NCBI GenBank assembly: GCA_018110985.1
Contig: JAGAWT010000015.1
Span: forward strand, 1 to 64,000
Direction: 5' to 3'
From: Oscillospiraceae bacterium
Lineage (GTDB): Bacteria > Bacillota > Clostridia > Oscillospirales > Ruminococcaceae
Length of the DNA stretch: 64,000 nt
The notes under the pieces were generated by a model. It did not search any database. It worked only from the letters and a program-made list of their open reading frames with translations, and was not told the DNA's origin. The position numbers and the translations under genes are program-made. Every line of letters starts with the position of its first letter. Position 1 is the first letter of the stretch. Positions 34,256 to 43,561 of this stretch are shown piece after piece.

Positions 34256-36382
34256 TCAGGTGCCGCTCTCCGCAAGCCTTACCTGTTCTCCCGGGCTTAC
34301 GGGCTTGTTGGTGGTGGTGATTATGAACTCACCGCCCGCAAGGCCGTTCACAGCGGTATTGTTGTCGTCCTGAGCTATCTTTTCAACGCTGACTCTCACA
34401 GCAGTGTACCTGTTGCCCAGAGGTGTCGCCTTTGACTCGAGAACAAAAACATAGCTGCCGTTTGAATCCTCTCTGAACGCCCTGTTGGGGATGACTGTGG
34501 AGTAGGACTGTCCCTTGCTGCCCATTGCCAGGGAAATGGTCTGACCCGGAGTGATATCCGTGCCCTTTATTGAGAACACAAGGATCTTCTGGGTCTGATT
34601 GTTGGGGTCGGACTTTATCTCCTTCAGGGTAGCCTCAAAGTCATCGCCGGTATACCAGCTGGTGATCTGCGCCATGTCCCCTACTCTTACCTTTCTTGCC
34701 TGATCCTGCTTGCAGGGCATCTCCACCTGTAAGCCCAGATCCACCACATTGATGGTGGCTATCAACTTTCCGGACTCGGTCTGGCTCCCCTCGGTAACAT
34801 TTATGTCTGCTATCTCTCCGGAGATCTTTGCGGTGATCTCCGTATCCACAGCCTTCTTTGCCTGGTTGCGGGCTATCTTCTCCTTGGCACGCTGTACAGC
34901 CTCATTGTAATCCATCTCTGCCTCGGACAGCTTGGAGCGCAGGGTGGTTATCTTGTCACGCTGCTTTTCTATCTCCCTTGCCTTGTCCCTTATCTGTGTC
35001 TGTCCGTCCTTGGCGTTCTTCTCGTTTGTTTTGGCATCGGTGTCGTATTTCTTTTCCAGTTCGGTCTCCAGCTTTGTGATGGCAAGCTCCTGATCCTGTA
35101 TCTTTGTCCTGAGCTGTGAAGCGTTCATAGTGACCGTGGTGCCCGCCTCCGTCTTCTTGTTGTTGGCGGCGTCCACCCTGGGCTGGAGTTCATATAATTC
35201 GTTTGTAAGGTTATCTATCCTCTTCTTGATGAGGAGCTTTATCTCACGCTTCAGGTCGGAAAGTGCCTTCTTTGCATCCTTCAGATCCTGATCCGCCTTC
35301 TTGACCTTCTTTGCCTCGGCAGCGATAAGATCCTTTGCCTGCTTGGACTTGGCATTCTTAACCATCAGCTCTTCTATCTCATCATGGAGCACACTTATCT
35401 GTGCCTCATAGCTTGCGATGTTGGAGTTGTAGGCGGAAACGGTGTTATAGTAGGAGTCCATGTCCTCGGGGTTCATGGCAGTGCCGTTTATCTTGGTGTA
35501 TTCAATATCTATCTTTCCCCTGAGAGCTGTTATCTCCTTGCGCTTTGCAGCGATGTTCTCATCCTGTGAAGCGGTATTTGAGGAGTTTTCGTCCGTAACC
35601 TTCTTCTGGTGCTCCTGTGCCTCTGCAAGGGCGTTCTCCATGCGGGTTATCTTGTCCTGTGCGGCGACTATGCGGTTGTATATGGGCTCGGAAAGATTGA
35701 GCATCTCCGTGGTGTCAACAGAGGAGAGCATATTGGTGTACTTTTCCTTCTGCCTTGTCTTTTCGTCCTGCTCCGCTTTCAGCTTGTTGTACTCCTCGGT
35801 GGCAACACTGAGGGGATCCTTCCCGCTCTCCACCAGTACCAGCAGATCCTTGTAGTCCTGCAGCTGCTTCTTTGCATTTTCTATCTCAAGGAGCTCGGAG
35901 CTGTAGTTGGTGGAGGTAGAGGTGTCAGGAGTGTCAAGCAGTTTCTGATAAGCATATTCAAGGTCGCTAAGGGTGATGAGAGCATCATCCACATTCTGCT
36001 TGGCTGTGTCAAGGGTGCTCTTGGCGGAGACCACCTTTGAATCATCCCTGTAATCTTCCGGATCCGCTTCATCGGTCTTGGGCAGCGCAAGCGTGAACAG
36101 CTTGTCCCCTGCCGTCACCTTGTCGCCCTTCTTTACCAGCACCTTCTCTATCTCACGGACAGAGTCTATCTTTACTTCGTATTTCTGGGCATAGTCCACT
36201 GTGCCGCTTCCCTTTATCTGCTCCGATACCGTGCCCTGATTGGCGTAGGTCGTGGATACCTGGGGCAGGGTGTAGTTCATGATGGTGTTTGAGAACAGGG
36301 TGAGCAGAAGCATTATGGACAGAAAGATGATAGCGATATTTTTTATCGTATCCTTCTTCTTTTTTGTCTCTTCCATTTCCAT
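34256..36382 (-). CDS. HlyD/MacA-like membrane fusion (adaptor) protein, very long coiled coil
   Basis: The product is 708 residues, about twice the length of a typical MacA. One N-terminal membrane anchor (NIAIIFLSIMLLLTLFSNTI) is followed by a lipoyl-like half (KGSGTVDYAQKYEVKID, VKKGDKVTAGDKLF). A charged alpha-helical hairpin spans about 110-500, then the second lipoyl half (AVDTEITAKISGEIADINV) and beta-barrel domains. In exporters such adaptors bridge transporter and envelope. The stop overlaps the start of the MacB-core-like gene. Confidence 0.88.
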   Translation of the reverse strand: MEMEETKKKKDTIKNIAIIFLSIMLLLTLFSNTIMNYTLPQVSTTYANQGTVSEQIKGSGTVDYAQKYEVKIDSVREIEKVLVKKGDKVTAGDKLFTLALPKTDEADPEDYRDDSKVVSAKSTLDTAKQNVDDALITLSDLEYAYQKLLDTPDTSTSTNYSSELLEIENAKKQLQDYKDLLVLVESGKDPLSVATEEYNKLKAEQDEKTRQKEKYTNMLSSVDTTEMLNLSEPIYNRIVAAQDKITRMENALAEAQEHQKKVTDENSSNTASQDENIAAKRKEITALRGKIDIEYTKINGTAMNPEDMDSYYNTVSAYNSNIASYEAQISVLHDEIEELMVKNAKSKQAKDLIAAEAKKVKKADQDLKDAKKALSDLKREIKLLIKKRIDNLTNELYELQPRVDAANNKKTEAGTTVTMNASQLRTKIQDQELAITKLETELEKKYDTDAKTNEKNAKDGQTQIRDKAREIEKQRDKITTLRSKLSEAEMDYNEAVQRAKEKIARNQAKKAVDTEITAKISGEIADINVTEGSQTESGKLIATINVVDLGLQVEMPCKQDQARKVRVGDMAQITSWYTGDDFEATLKEIKSDPNNQTQKILVFSIKGTDITPGQTISLAMGSKGQSYSTVIPNRAFREDSNGSYVFVLESKATPLGNRYTAVRVSVEKIAQDDNNTAVNGLAGGEFIITTTNKPVSPGEQVRLAESGT

Positions 36383-36470
36383 TGTAGTATATCCCTTCTT
36401 ATAGAGGCTGTAATTTAAGAGTCAAAAAGCAGTTATCGGAAAGCTGCGCATTGGCTGCAGGCACTGCCTG

Positions 36471-37595
36471 CTATTTCAGAGTAGCGGAGCTGGCGATGCC
36501 GTTTACGAGGGCATCCTCACCGTAGAGGAAAAGCAGCAGGGAGGGCACCATATAAATGACCGCCACCGCAAAGGCGAGCCCCGTGTCTCCGGAGTTTATC
36601 TTGGAGAGGAACACCGACAGGGGGTGCATGGCTTCGTCCTTCATAAGTATGAGGGGCTGCTCAACCATGTTCCAGTAGTCGATGAAGATCAGTATGGCGA
36701 CAGATGCAAGAGAGCTGTTCACCATAGGCATCACGATGCGGACGAAAATGTTGAATTCCGACGCACCGTCAAGGCGTGCAGCCTCATAGTAGACCTTCGG
36801 TATCCTCCTCATTTCCTTTGTCAGCAGGTATACCGCAAAGGGTGAGAAAATGCCCGGAAGTATGACCGCAAGGCGGGTGTTGAGTATCCCCAGCTTTTCG
36901 GATACCAGGTAATTGGGTACCAGTGTTACCTGATAGGGCATCAGCATAACTATGATGTACAGAAAGAACACTATTTCCTTGAGCCGTCCCGTGAGCCTTG
37001 AAAAGGAGTAGGAGGCTCCAAGAGCCACCAGCACCTGGAATATCACTATGGGGACCGTAAGTATGACAGAGTTCCAGAATTTGAAAAGGTAATCCGGGTT
37101 TTTCAGAAGAACGTCCCTGTACTGGGAAAAGCTCACAATGTCGGGGATGAATTTCAGGTTCACCACCTTGGACATAAAGACCTTTCCCGTCCCTGCGGCG
37201 GCGTTGAACACCACGCCGTAGTTGGAGTTTATCTCCGACTGGGACATAAAGGAGTTTGTGATGGTGAGCACCGTGGGCAGCAGGAAGATAACTGCCGAAA
37301 CTGCCGCAAAGACAGTGAGTATGCCTATACCCACCTTGGTGAAGAAAGCCCTCGGCCCCTGTATCTTCTTTCGCCTGTGAAAGCGTGCAAGGCTTTTCTT
37401 CTGTTCATCGGTAAGCTCCTTCGGAGCGTTTTCCTCCGCTTTCTTTTCCTCCTCCGCCTTCCGGGCTATTATAGCCTTTACGGGGCTTTCCGCAGCAGGC
37501 GTGACCGGCGGATCACCTGCCGGAGGTGCGGCAGATGCTGCCTTTTCGCCCTCCTCGGCAGCGGGAGCAGACTTTACAGTTTCTTCGGATGTCAT
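36471..37595 (-). CDS. MalG-type ABC permease with long N-terminal extension
   Basis: The product is 374 residues. An Ala/Pro/Glu-rich cytoplasmic tail (about 1-85) precedes six membrane helices. The EAA loop is EAARLDGASEFNIFVRIVMP, typical of carbohydrate importers (CUT1). Its ATG overlaps the stop of the MalF-type gene (ATGA). No ATPase gene is nearby, so a shared MsmK-type ATPase would be needed (inference). Confidence 0.88.
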   Translation of the reverse strand: MTSEETVKSAPAAEEGEKAASAAPPAGDPPVTPAAESPVKAIIARKAEEEKKAEENAPKELTDEQKKSLARFHRRKKIQGPRAFFTKVGIGILTVFAAVSAVIFLLPTVLTITNSFMSQSEINSNYGVVFNAAAGTGKVFMSKVVNLKFIPDIVSFSQYRDVLLKNPDYLFKFWNSVILTVPIVIFQVLVALGASYSFSRLTGRLKEIVFFLYIIVMLMPYQVTLVPNYLVSEKLGILNTRLAVILPGIFSPFAVYLLTKEMRRIPKVYYEAARLDGASEFNIFVRIVMPMVNSSLASVAILIFIDYWNMVEQPLILMKDEAMHPLSVFLSKINSGDTGLAFAVAVIYMVPSLLLFLYGEDALVNGIASSATLK

Positions 37596-38680
37596 TCTTC
37601 CACATCCTTTCCGAATATAGATTCTACCACGAAAAGCAGACCTATTATTACCACCATCGCCGCCGCCATGATTATCGCCGCCGATGACAGCTTCTGGTAA
37701 TCAAGGGAAAGGAAGGTGTTGTTCATGAAGTGCTGCAGCATATACAGGCCGTCATAGGGGTAGGAGCCCGTCAGCAGGTATATCTCTCTGAAAAGCTTGA
37801 ATGAGTTTATAAGAGAGAGTATGGTCACAAAAAGAAAGGTTGGGGAAAGATAGCGGAATTTGATGTGGAACATCCTCCACACAGGCCCCGCCCCTTCAAG
37901 ACTTGCCACCTCAAGCAGATCCTTGGGTATGTTGTTTATTCCCGACAGGAAAAGCACCATATTGTATCCCAGGTTTTTCCACAGAAACAGCAGTATTATG
38001 ACTATAAGGCATTTCGGTGACTTGAACCAGTCCACAGGCTCCCAGGATGAGAGCAGCTTTGACAGGATGGTGTTTGCCGTTCCCCTCTGGTCGAACACCA
38101 CCTGCCATATAAGGACTATGGAGGCGATAGGAACCATCATGGGTGAAATGAAGAATGTCCTGAAAAGGCTCTTTCCAGGTATCTTGGAATCAAGCAGCAC
38201 CGCCAGCAGCAGCGACAGCGCCACAGCCAGAGGCACCGCCGTGAAGGACAGCTTCATAGTGTTCACTGCCGCCTGGGTAAATGCCTTGTTGGCAAAGAGT
38301 GCCTTGTAGTTTGCAAGCCCGACAAAACTCTTGTTTATAGGGTTATCCAGCACCGAATAGTAAAAAACTATAATGAACGGCACTACGAAAAACACCATCA
38401 CACCTATGAGGGAGGGTATTACCAGCACTCTTGCAAAAAGCGTGTTGGGATCCGTGATGTCCTTTTTGCGGCGCACCTTTTTCAAGGTCTTTTTCCCTGT
38501 CTTCGGGTCCGTGACCTCTACATACCGCACCCTCGGAGGCTTTTTTTCCTTTTCCCTCTTTTCCTTTCCGGGAACAGAGGGAAAGTGGAGCTTTGCCTTT
38601 TTTTCGCCCTTGTCCCCGGCTTCCGGACCGGGCTTCGGGAGGGATGCCGCCCCGCTTTCTTTTTTCTCTTTATTATCCAT
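37592..38680 (-). CDS. MalF-type ABC permease with charged N-terminal extension
   Basis: The product is 362 residues. A Lys/Glu-rich tail (about 1-85) is followed by six membrane helices and the EAA-like loop EVASLEGAGPVWRMFHIKFR. It belongs to the CUT1 sugar permease family. It is the first gene of the operon with the MalG-type permease, adaptor and MacB-core-like protein. AGGTAAC precedes the ATG. Confidence 0.88.
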   Translation of the reverse strand: MDNKEKKESGAASLPKPGPEAGDKGEKKAKLHFPSVPGKEKREKEKKPPRVRYVEVTDPKTGKKTLKKVRRKKDITDPNTLFARVLVIPSLIGVMVFFVVPFIIVFYYSVLDNPINKSFVGLANYKALFANKAFTQAAVNTMKLSFTAVPLAVALSLLLAVLLDSKIPGKSLFRTFFISPMMVPIASIVLIWQVVFDQRGTANTILSKLLSSWEPVDWFKSPKCLIVIILLFLWKNLGYNMVLFLSGINNIPKDLLEVASLEGAGPVWRMFHIKFRYLSPTFLFVTILSLINSFKLFREIYLLTGSYPYDGLYMLQHFMNNTFLSLDYQKLSSAAIIMAAAMVVIIGLLFVVESIFGKDVEE

Positions 38681-38744
38681 TTTGTGTTACCTGTCTGTAT
38701 ATATAAATGTTTTATCCCAAAAATAAAGACTAAATACCATTTTC

Positions 38745-38773
38745 ATTATATATCCTAATTATAAAAAAATCAA
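38745..38773 (-). promoter_or_regulatory. Promoter of the permease-adaptor operon
   Basis: On the minus strand TTGATT (38773-38768), a 17-bp spacer and TATAAT (38750-38745). Confidence 0.65.
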
Positions 38774-38814
38774 GTTAATTTCTGAATTGTAATATTTTAC
38801 TGTCAATCTACCCA

Positions 38815-38847
38815 AAGAAAAAAAGGTCGGTCTGCAATTGACCGACC
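38815..38847 (-). terminator. Terminator of the membrane-protein gene
   Basis: GGTCGGTC (38825-38832) and GACCGACC (38840-38847) pair perfectly. The minus strand continues with a T-run. It separates the membrane-protein gene from the permease operon. Confidence 0.9.
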
Positions 38848-38886
38848 CTTTAAAAAAGAGAGAAAATGATGGAGGTATTGTCGATA

Positions 38887-39459
38887 TCACTGTTTTTGCT
38901 TTTTTACCACCTTTTTGCCGAAATAGGTGGGGCGGAACCACTCTATATAGATCTCCTCTATGGCTTCTATGGTGTAGTCGTAGAGGAAGAAGATCATGCT
39001 GACAAAGGCTATGACCCCCAGAGTGATGTATTTGCCCAGAAAGCTGAAATTGGAAAAGAAATCATATATGCCGAAAAGGTAGGTAGTCATCTTGTACCAC
39101 AGGTACATAGCTGCCATAAAAAGCAGGTATTTCACCGCAAGGCAGAGCGCTTTCGGCTTTATCTTCCTGAAATAGGGCAGTATGATAGGGTAGTAGCCGA
39201 AAAAGAAAATGAATATGGTAGATGACTGCTTGTCGGGGGTGAGGAAAAGGGACAGCAGGGAAACGGCAAGGTACGCCGACATCGCCCAGCCCGGTGTGAC
39301 CTCATGTGATACCACTATCATCAGCGCCCCGGCATATATGGGTATGGCAAAGCTCAGAAGAGGGAAGACTCCCGTAAAGAACATGAGGGTAAGGCTCAGG
39401 GCGCAGACTATGCCGCCTATTGCCACCTTGTAGCTTTTTGAATTGTTGTTCATAGACAC
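38887..39459 (-). CDS. Integral membrane protein, possibly ECF S-component-like
   Basis: The product is 190 residues with about five membrane helices. The N-terminus SYKVAIGGIVCALSLTLMF resembles the first helix of ECF-type substrate-binding (S) components, but the rest is not diagnostic. The GTG start at 39459 fits the AAGGAT spacing better than ATG at 39453. It has its own promoter and terminator, so it is not part of the downstream operon. Substrate unknown. Confidence 0.75.
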   Translation of the reverse strand: MSMNNNSKSYKVAIGGIVCALSLTLMFFTGVFPLLSFAIPIYAGALMIVVSHEVTPGWAMSAYLAVSLLSLFLTPDKQSSTIFIFFFGYYPIILPYFRKIKPKALCLAVKYLLFMAAMYLWYKMTTYLFGIYDFFSNFSFLGKYITLGVIAFVSMIFFLYDYTIEAIEEIYIEWFRPTYFGKKVVKKQKQ

Positions 39460-39485
39460 AATATATCCTTATACTAATTATTTTA

Positions 39486-39562
39486 ATCATACCACAAAAT
39501 AAAGGAAAATTCAAGGGAATGTTATTGTGCAAATCAACGAAAATCCATGTGCATTTTGCACT
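39486..39562 (-). promoter_or_regulatory. Promoter and dyad upstream of the membrane-protein gene
   Basis: On the minus strand TTGAAT (39514-39509), a 17-bp spacer and TATGAT (39491-39486). A perfect dyad GTGCATTTTGCAC (39550-39562) and a half-site GTGCAAA (39527-39533) lie upstream of the -35 and could be operator sites. Confidence 0.5.
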
Positions 39563-39768
39563 ACTCACAAGAAGCAGGCACCGGAAATGTTGAAAATGCC
39601 CGAAAGTAAAAATATGACATCAAATTAACAAACAAATTGGACAAATCTTACAAAAAACCGTATATATATCAAATTGTAAACCTATACTATTGTAAGAAAT
39701 ACCGATTTATCAGCTATGTAAACCATTATCATAAATATTTCATAATATATTTAGATTAAACTAATGTA

Positions 39769-39823
39769 TTACAGATTGTAATTGACTATAATTGGAAAAG
39801 AGGAAAATGTTACAGATTGTAAT
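39769..39823 (+). promoter_or_regulatory. Two identical operator-like dyads before the surface-protein gene
   Basis: TTACAGATTGTAAT occurs exactly at 39769-39782 and 39810-39823, 41 bp apart. The core is a perfect dyad, TTACA-N3-TGTAA. The first copy lies in the spacer just upstream of a TATAAT (39787-39792) that lacks a good -35. The rest of 39563-39768 is AT-rich with nothing recognised. Confidence 0.5.
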
Positions 39824-39890
39824 CATTGTTTCCGATTTGATATTAGATGCTGCCGCACGGAAGGGTGACGGGCAGCACGGGAGGATCATT

Positions 39891-42800
39891 ATGAAGACCA
39901 GAAAACAAACGGTAAGACAGTGTGTGTCATTTGCCGCAGCCCTTTTGATGGCGTTTTCTGCTTGCGGCGGTGCATTGCCGCAGATCACCGGCACAGGTAT
40001 ATCCGTAGCCGTATCCGCAGAGGCTGCTAAGGGCTCTTACACCTTTGAGAACGGGAGCGGTATCCTCACTTTCCAGGGCGGTACCTTCTCGGACTATGAA
40101 AGCCTTACACACGACACAGCAAATCCCAGGACCTATGAGAACTATATGTACGACGTAGACAGGTTCCTGGTACAGGAGATCCACAATAACGGCGGCTCTT
40201 CCACCAAGTTCAGCGGAGACATGAGCCGTCTGTTCAAGGGAATGAAGAACGCCTACACCATTGACCTTTCGGGGCTCGACTCCACGGATGTCACCTGCTA
40301 CAATGAGATGTTCAAGGGCTGCAACAATCTCCAGACCCTGAACATCGGCTCCTTCAACGTGACACGTTCTCTTATGTACAACGGCAACAATGCCGAGATG
40401 TTCGACTTTGCCTACGGCGGAAAGTCCAAGATAAAGTCTCTTACACTGCCCGCATGGTTCAAGGTGACCACCGACCTTAAGCTCCCCAACATCGATGAGA
40501 ATTATCTGGGCTGGGCAAAGGCAGGCACCACCAAGATAATCTCCGGCAGAGGTCAGTACGCAGACTTCGTTGCAGACACTGCAGGCGAATATGTTCGTAT
40601 ATCCAAGGAGCAGTTCAGAGAGGATGCAGGCACCTATTCCTTCAATGAGAATACGGGTGAGCTGGTCATCACAGGCGGTTCCTTCTCCAACTACGGTCTC
40701 AGGCACGTAGAAGGTCATACCTATGAAGAATGGTTCTATGACATCTACAAGCCCCTCATAAAGTCCGTAAGGGTGAATGCTTCCGCAGGTGCAGAGCTTT
40801 CCGGCAACTGCACGGGTATGTTCTCCAACATGGAAAACTGCACATCCATAGATCTTACGGGTCTTGCTACCGGCAAGGTCTACAACTTCAATGAGATGTT
40901 TGCAAACAACCCTGCCCTCACCAACCTGAAGGTGCCCATCGTAACCAGCAATGCCACATCCATGGCATCCATGTTCTACAACTGCCCCAAGGTATCTACA
41001 CTTGACATCTCCTCCTTCTATATGGACAAGGTGACAAGCAAGAGCGAGATGCTGGCACTGGCTCCCATGAACGGCTACTCCTCCATCACCACTCTCAAGC
41101 TCCCCAGGAACTTCAAGGTGACAAAGAACGAGTACCTCCCCAACAAGGACACAAACTATGTGGGCTGGGCAAAGAGCGGCAGCAAGTCCGTAGTCAGCGG
41201 TTCAAAGGACTATGCGGTATTCACCTCCGACAATGCAAATATCGAGACCTATACAAGAGTAAAGACCGATGAGCCCGATTCCAATAACAAGTCCATCCAG
41301 CTCTACTACTTTGCAAACGGTTCCTACTATCCTGTTCCCGACGGGATGAACACCACAGGAGTTACACTTTACAAGCTGGTAAACGGTGAGTATGTAAGGT
41401 ATCAGAACACCGATCAGCTCTACTACTACTCCAACGGCAGCTATTATCCCGTTCCCTCCGGAATGGACACCAATGGCATGACCCTTTACAAGCTGGTGAA
41501 CGGTGTTTATCAGGTATACAGCCAGGCAAGCTCCACTCAGCTCTACTACTATTCCAACGGTTCCTACTATCCTGTATACACAGGCATGAACACCAACGGG
41601 ATAACTCTTTACAAGCTGGTGAACGGTGTGTACACCATTTACAGCCAGCCCAATACCAATCAGCTCTACTATTACCTGAACGGTTCCTACTTCCCTGTTT
41701 ACACGGGAATGAACACCAACGGCATGACCCTTTACAGACTGGTCAACGGCGTTTATCAGGTATACAATCAGGGCAATACCAATCAGCTCTACTACTATTC
41801 CAACGGCAGGTACTATCCCGTATATACAGGCATGAACACCAACGGCTTGACACTGTACCGCTATGTTAACGGTCAGTATCAGGTATACAGCCAGGCTAAT
41901 TCCAACCAGCTGTACTACTACTCCAACGGCAGCTACTATCCTGTATACTCCGGCATGAACACCAACGGCTTGACGCTGTACCGCTATGTGAACGGTCAGT
42001 ATCAGGTGTACAGCCAGGCTAATTCCAACCAGCTGTACTACTACTCCAACGGCAGCTATTATCCCGTATACTCCGGAATGAACACCAGCGGTATGACACT
42101 GTACCGTTATGTGAACGGTCAGTATCAGGTATACAACGGCACCAATGAGCAGCTCTACTACCTGAACAACGGTGTTTACTATCCTGTTACCACAGGAATG
42201 AATACCAACGGCATGACTCTGTACCGCTTCGTGAACGGTCAGTATCAGATCTACCAGAACGGCAGCACCAATGAGCAGCTCTATTATCTCAACAACGGCA
42301 TCTACTATCCCGTTACCACCGGTATGAACACCAACGGCATGACCCTTTATCGTTTTGCCAACGGTCAGTATCAGGTATACAGGAACGCCGTTTCCAATGA
42401 ACAGCTCTACTATCTCAACAACGGTGTGTACTATCCTGTCACTGCCGGCATGAACACCAACGGCATGACCCTTTATCGCTATGCCAACGGTCAGTACAGC
42501 ATTTACAACAACAGCAATAACGGTACCCTGAACCTCACCGGCAAGAACTATGTTCTCGTCAACGGTCAGTACTATGAGATAACCTCCAGCACTACCGCTT
42601 CCGACGGCACTCAGTATGTATTTGCCAACAACAGGTACTACAACACTAATCAGGTGCAGATAGTTTCCGCCGACAAGCTCCCCAAGAGCGCTTCCGCAAC
42701 GGGGAACGCAACAGGCATCACTTACTACGCTTCCAACGGCAAGCTCCACATAACATGGGACAACGAGCCCGCAGCTACGAGCTACATCCTCTATCAGGTG

Positions 42801-43217
42801 AAGTCCGACGGCTACAAGAAGATAAAGGAGACCACTTCCTCCACCGCAACTCTCGGCAATGCCAAGGGCGGCAAGACCTACGAAGTAGTGGTTTGCCCCG
42901 TTATCAACGGCAATATCTCCAGCCCTGACAACGCTCAGAGGGTAACTGTGAAGGTACCCGTTACCAAGCCCGTAGTAACAGCAAAGGTAAGCGGTTCCTC
43001 CGTAATGCTCTCCTGGGAGACCGTTCCCAACGCAGAAAAGTATCGTGTATACAAGTACGTTGACGGTTCCCTCAAGAAGATGGGAGAGACCAAGAAGCTC
43101 AATGTCAAGATCACAAGCCTTGCAAAGGGCAAGTACACCTTCGCAGTAAAGGCTTATGTGAACGGCAAGTGGACTACGGTCACCAAGAGCGACCTTGCAG
43201 CTGCCACCGTCAAGTAG
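39891..43217 (+). CDS. Large secreted protein with DUF285 repeats, Tyr-rich repeats and Fn3 domains
   Basis: The product is 1108 residues. The signal peptide (MKTRKQTVRQCVSFAAALLM) is followed by two copies of a DUF285/BspA-like leucine-rich module with preceding strand (about 45-450; MFSNMENCTSIDLTGL, MASMFYNCPKVSTLDISSF). Ten Tyr-rich repeats of about 40 residues occupy about 465-880. Two Fn3-like domains close the protein (about 935-1108). No LPXTG anchor or dockerin is seen. Secreted and probably wall- or glycan-associated (inference). GGGAGGATC precedes the ATG at 39891. Confidence 0.9.
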   Translation: MKTRKQTVRQCVSFAAALLMAFSACGGALPQITGTGISVAVSAEAAKGSYTFENGSGILTFQGGTFSDYESLTHDTANPRTYENYMYDVDRFLVQEIHNNGGSSTKFSGDMSRLFKGMKNAYTIDLSGLDSTDVTCYNEMFKGCNNLQTLNIGSFNVTRSLMYNGNNAEMFDFAYGGKSKIKSLTLPAWFKVTTDLKLPNIDENYLGWAKAGTTKIISGRGQYADFVADTAGEYVRISKEQFREDAGTYSFNENTGELVITGGSFSNYGLRHVEGHTYEEWFYDIYKPLIKSVRVNASAGAELSGNCTGMFSNMENCTSIDLTGLATGKVYNFNEMFANNPALTNLKVPIVTSNATSMASMFYNCPKVSTLDISSFYMDKVTSKSEMLALAPMNGYSSITTLKLPRNFKVTKNEYLPNKDTNYVGWAKSGSKSVVSGSKDYAVFTSDNANIETYTRVKTDEPDSNNKSIQLYYFANGSYYPVPDGMNTTGVTLYKLVNGEYVRYQNTDQLYYYSNGSYYPVPSGMDTNGMTLYKLVNGVYQVYSQASSTQLYYYSNGSYYPVYTGMNTNGITLYKLVNGVYTIYSQPNTNQLYYYLNGSYFPVYTGMNTNGMTLYRLVNGVYQVYNQGNTNQLYYYSNGRYYPVYTGMNTNGLTLYRYVNGQYQVYSQANSNQLYYYSNGSYYPVYSGMNTNGLTLYRYVNGQYQVYSQANSNQLYYYSNGSYYPVYSGMNTSGMTLYRYVNGQYQVYNGTNEQLYYLNNGVYYPVTTGMNTNGMTLYRFVNGQYQIYQNGSTNEQLYYLNNGIYYPVTTGMNTNGMTLYRFANGQYQVYRNAVSNEQLYYLNNGVYYPVTAGMNTNGMTLYRYANGQYSIYNNSNNGTLNLTGKNYVLVNGQYYEITSSTTASDGTQYVFANNRYYNTNQVQIVSADKLPKSASATGNATGITYYASNGKLHITWDNEPAATSYILYQVKSDGYKKIKETTSSTATLGNAKGGKTYEVVVCPVINGNISSPDNAQRVTVKVPVTKPVVTAKVSGSSVMLSWETVPNAEKYRVYKYVDGSLKKMGETKKLNVKITSLAKGKYTFAVKAYVNGKWTTVTKSDLAAATVK
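41298..42522 (+). repeat. Ten tandem about 120-bp repeats encoding Tyr-rich units
   Basis: Each unit has the pattern QLYYYSNGSYYPV, GMNTNGMTLYRYVNG and QYQVY plus a variable Asn/Ser/Gln linker. Units 5, 6 and 7 are nearly identical in DNA; units 8-10 form a second subgroup with YYLNNGVYYPV. A degenerate eleventh unit follows. Confidence 0.9.
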
Positions 43218-43290
43218 CGGGCAGCGGGAGCACGGCTCCCCTATGAAATGATAGTTCCTCATTTCTTCATAAATCCCTTCCAAAGGCTAT

Positions 43291-43320
43291 TCCCCCGGTC
43301 TTCTGCAGATCGGGGGTTTA
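43291..43320 (+). terminator. Terminator of the surface-protein gene
   Basis: CCCCCGGTC pairs with GATCGGGGG and is followed by TTTAGT. Confidence 0.75.
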
Positions 43321-43449
43321 GTCTGTCTGTATGAAAGACAGTGACCTGTCATAACTCTTTCAGGGCACAGATCGGCATTTTCCCGACCGCTTACCACCGT
43401 TTTAGTGCTTTTATCTAAACAAAAAATCAAATTTTGTTGCTTTTCACGA

Positions 43450-43478
43450 TTGCATTCAATGCTTTAAAGAGATATAAT
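43450..43478 (+). promoter_or_regulatory. Promoter of the SSS symporter
   Basis: TTGCAT (43450-43455), a 17-bp spacer and TATAAT (43473-43478). Confidence 0.7.
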
Positions 43479-43561
43479 AGTAGAAAGGGTCGCTGACCCT
43501 TGAATACTTTGTCCGCTTATTTTTGGAGTTTAAAGCACTAAATTAAAAGGAGAAGATCTTA

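Noticed and set aside
41202-43283. 693-residue minus-strand open frame over the surface-protein repeats
   Set aside because: It is produced by the tandem repeats being free of stops on the opposite strand; repetitive Val/Gly/His composition and no homology pattern.
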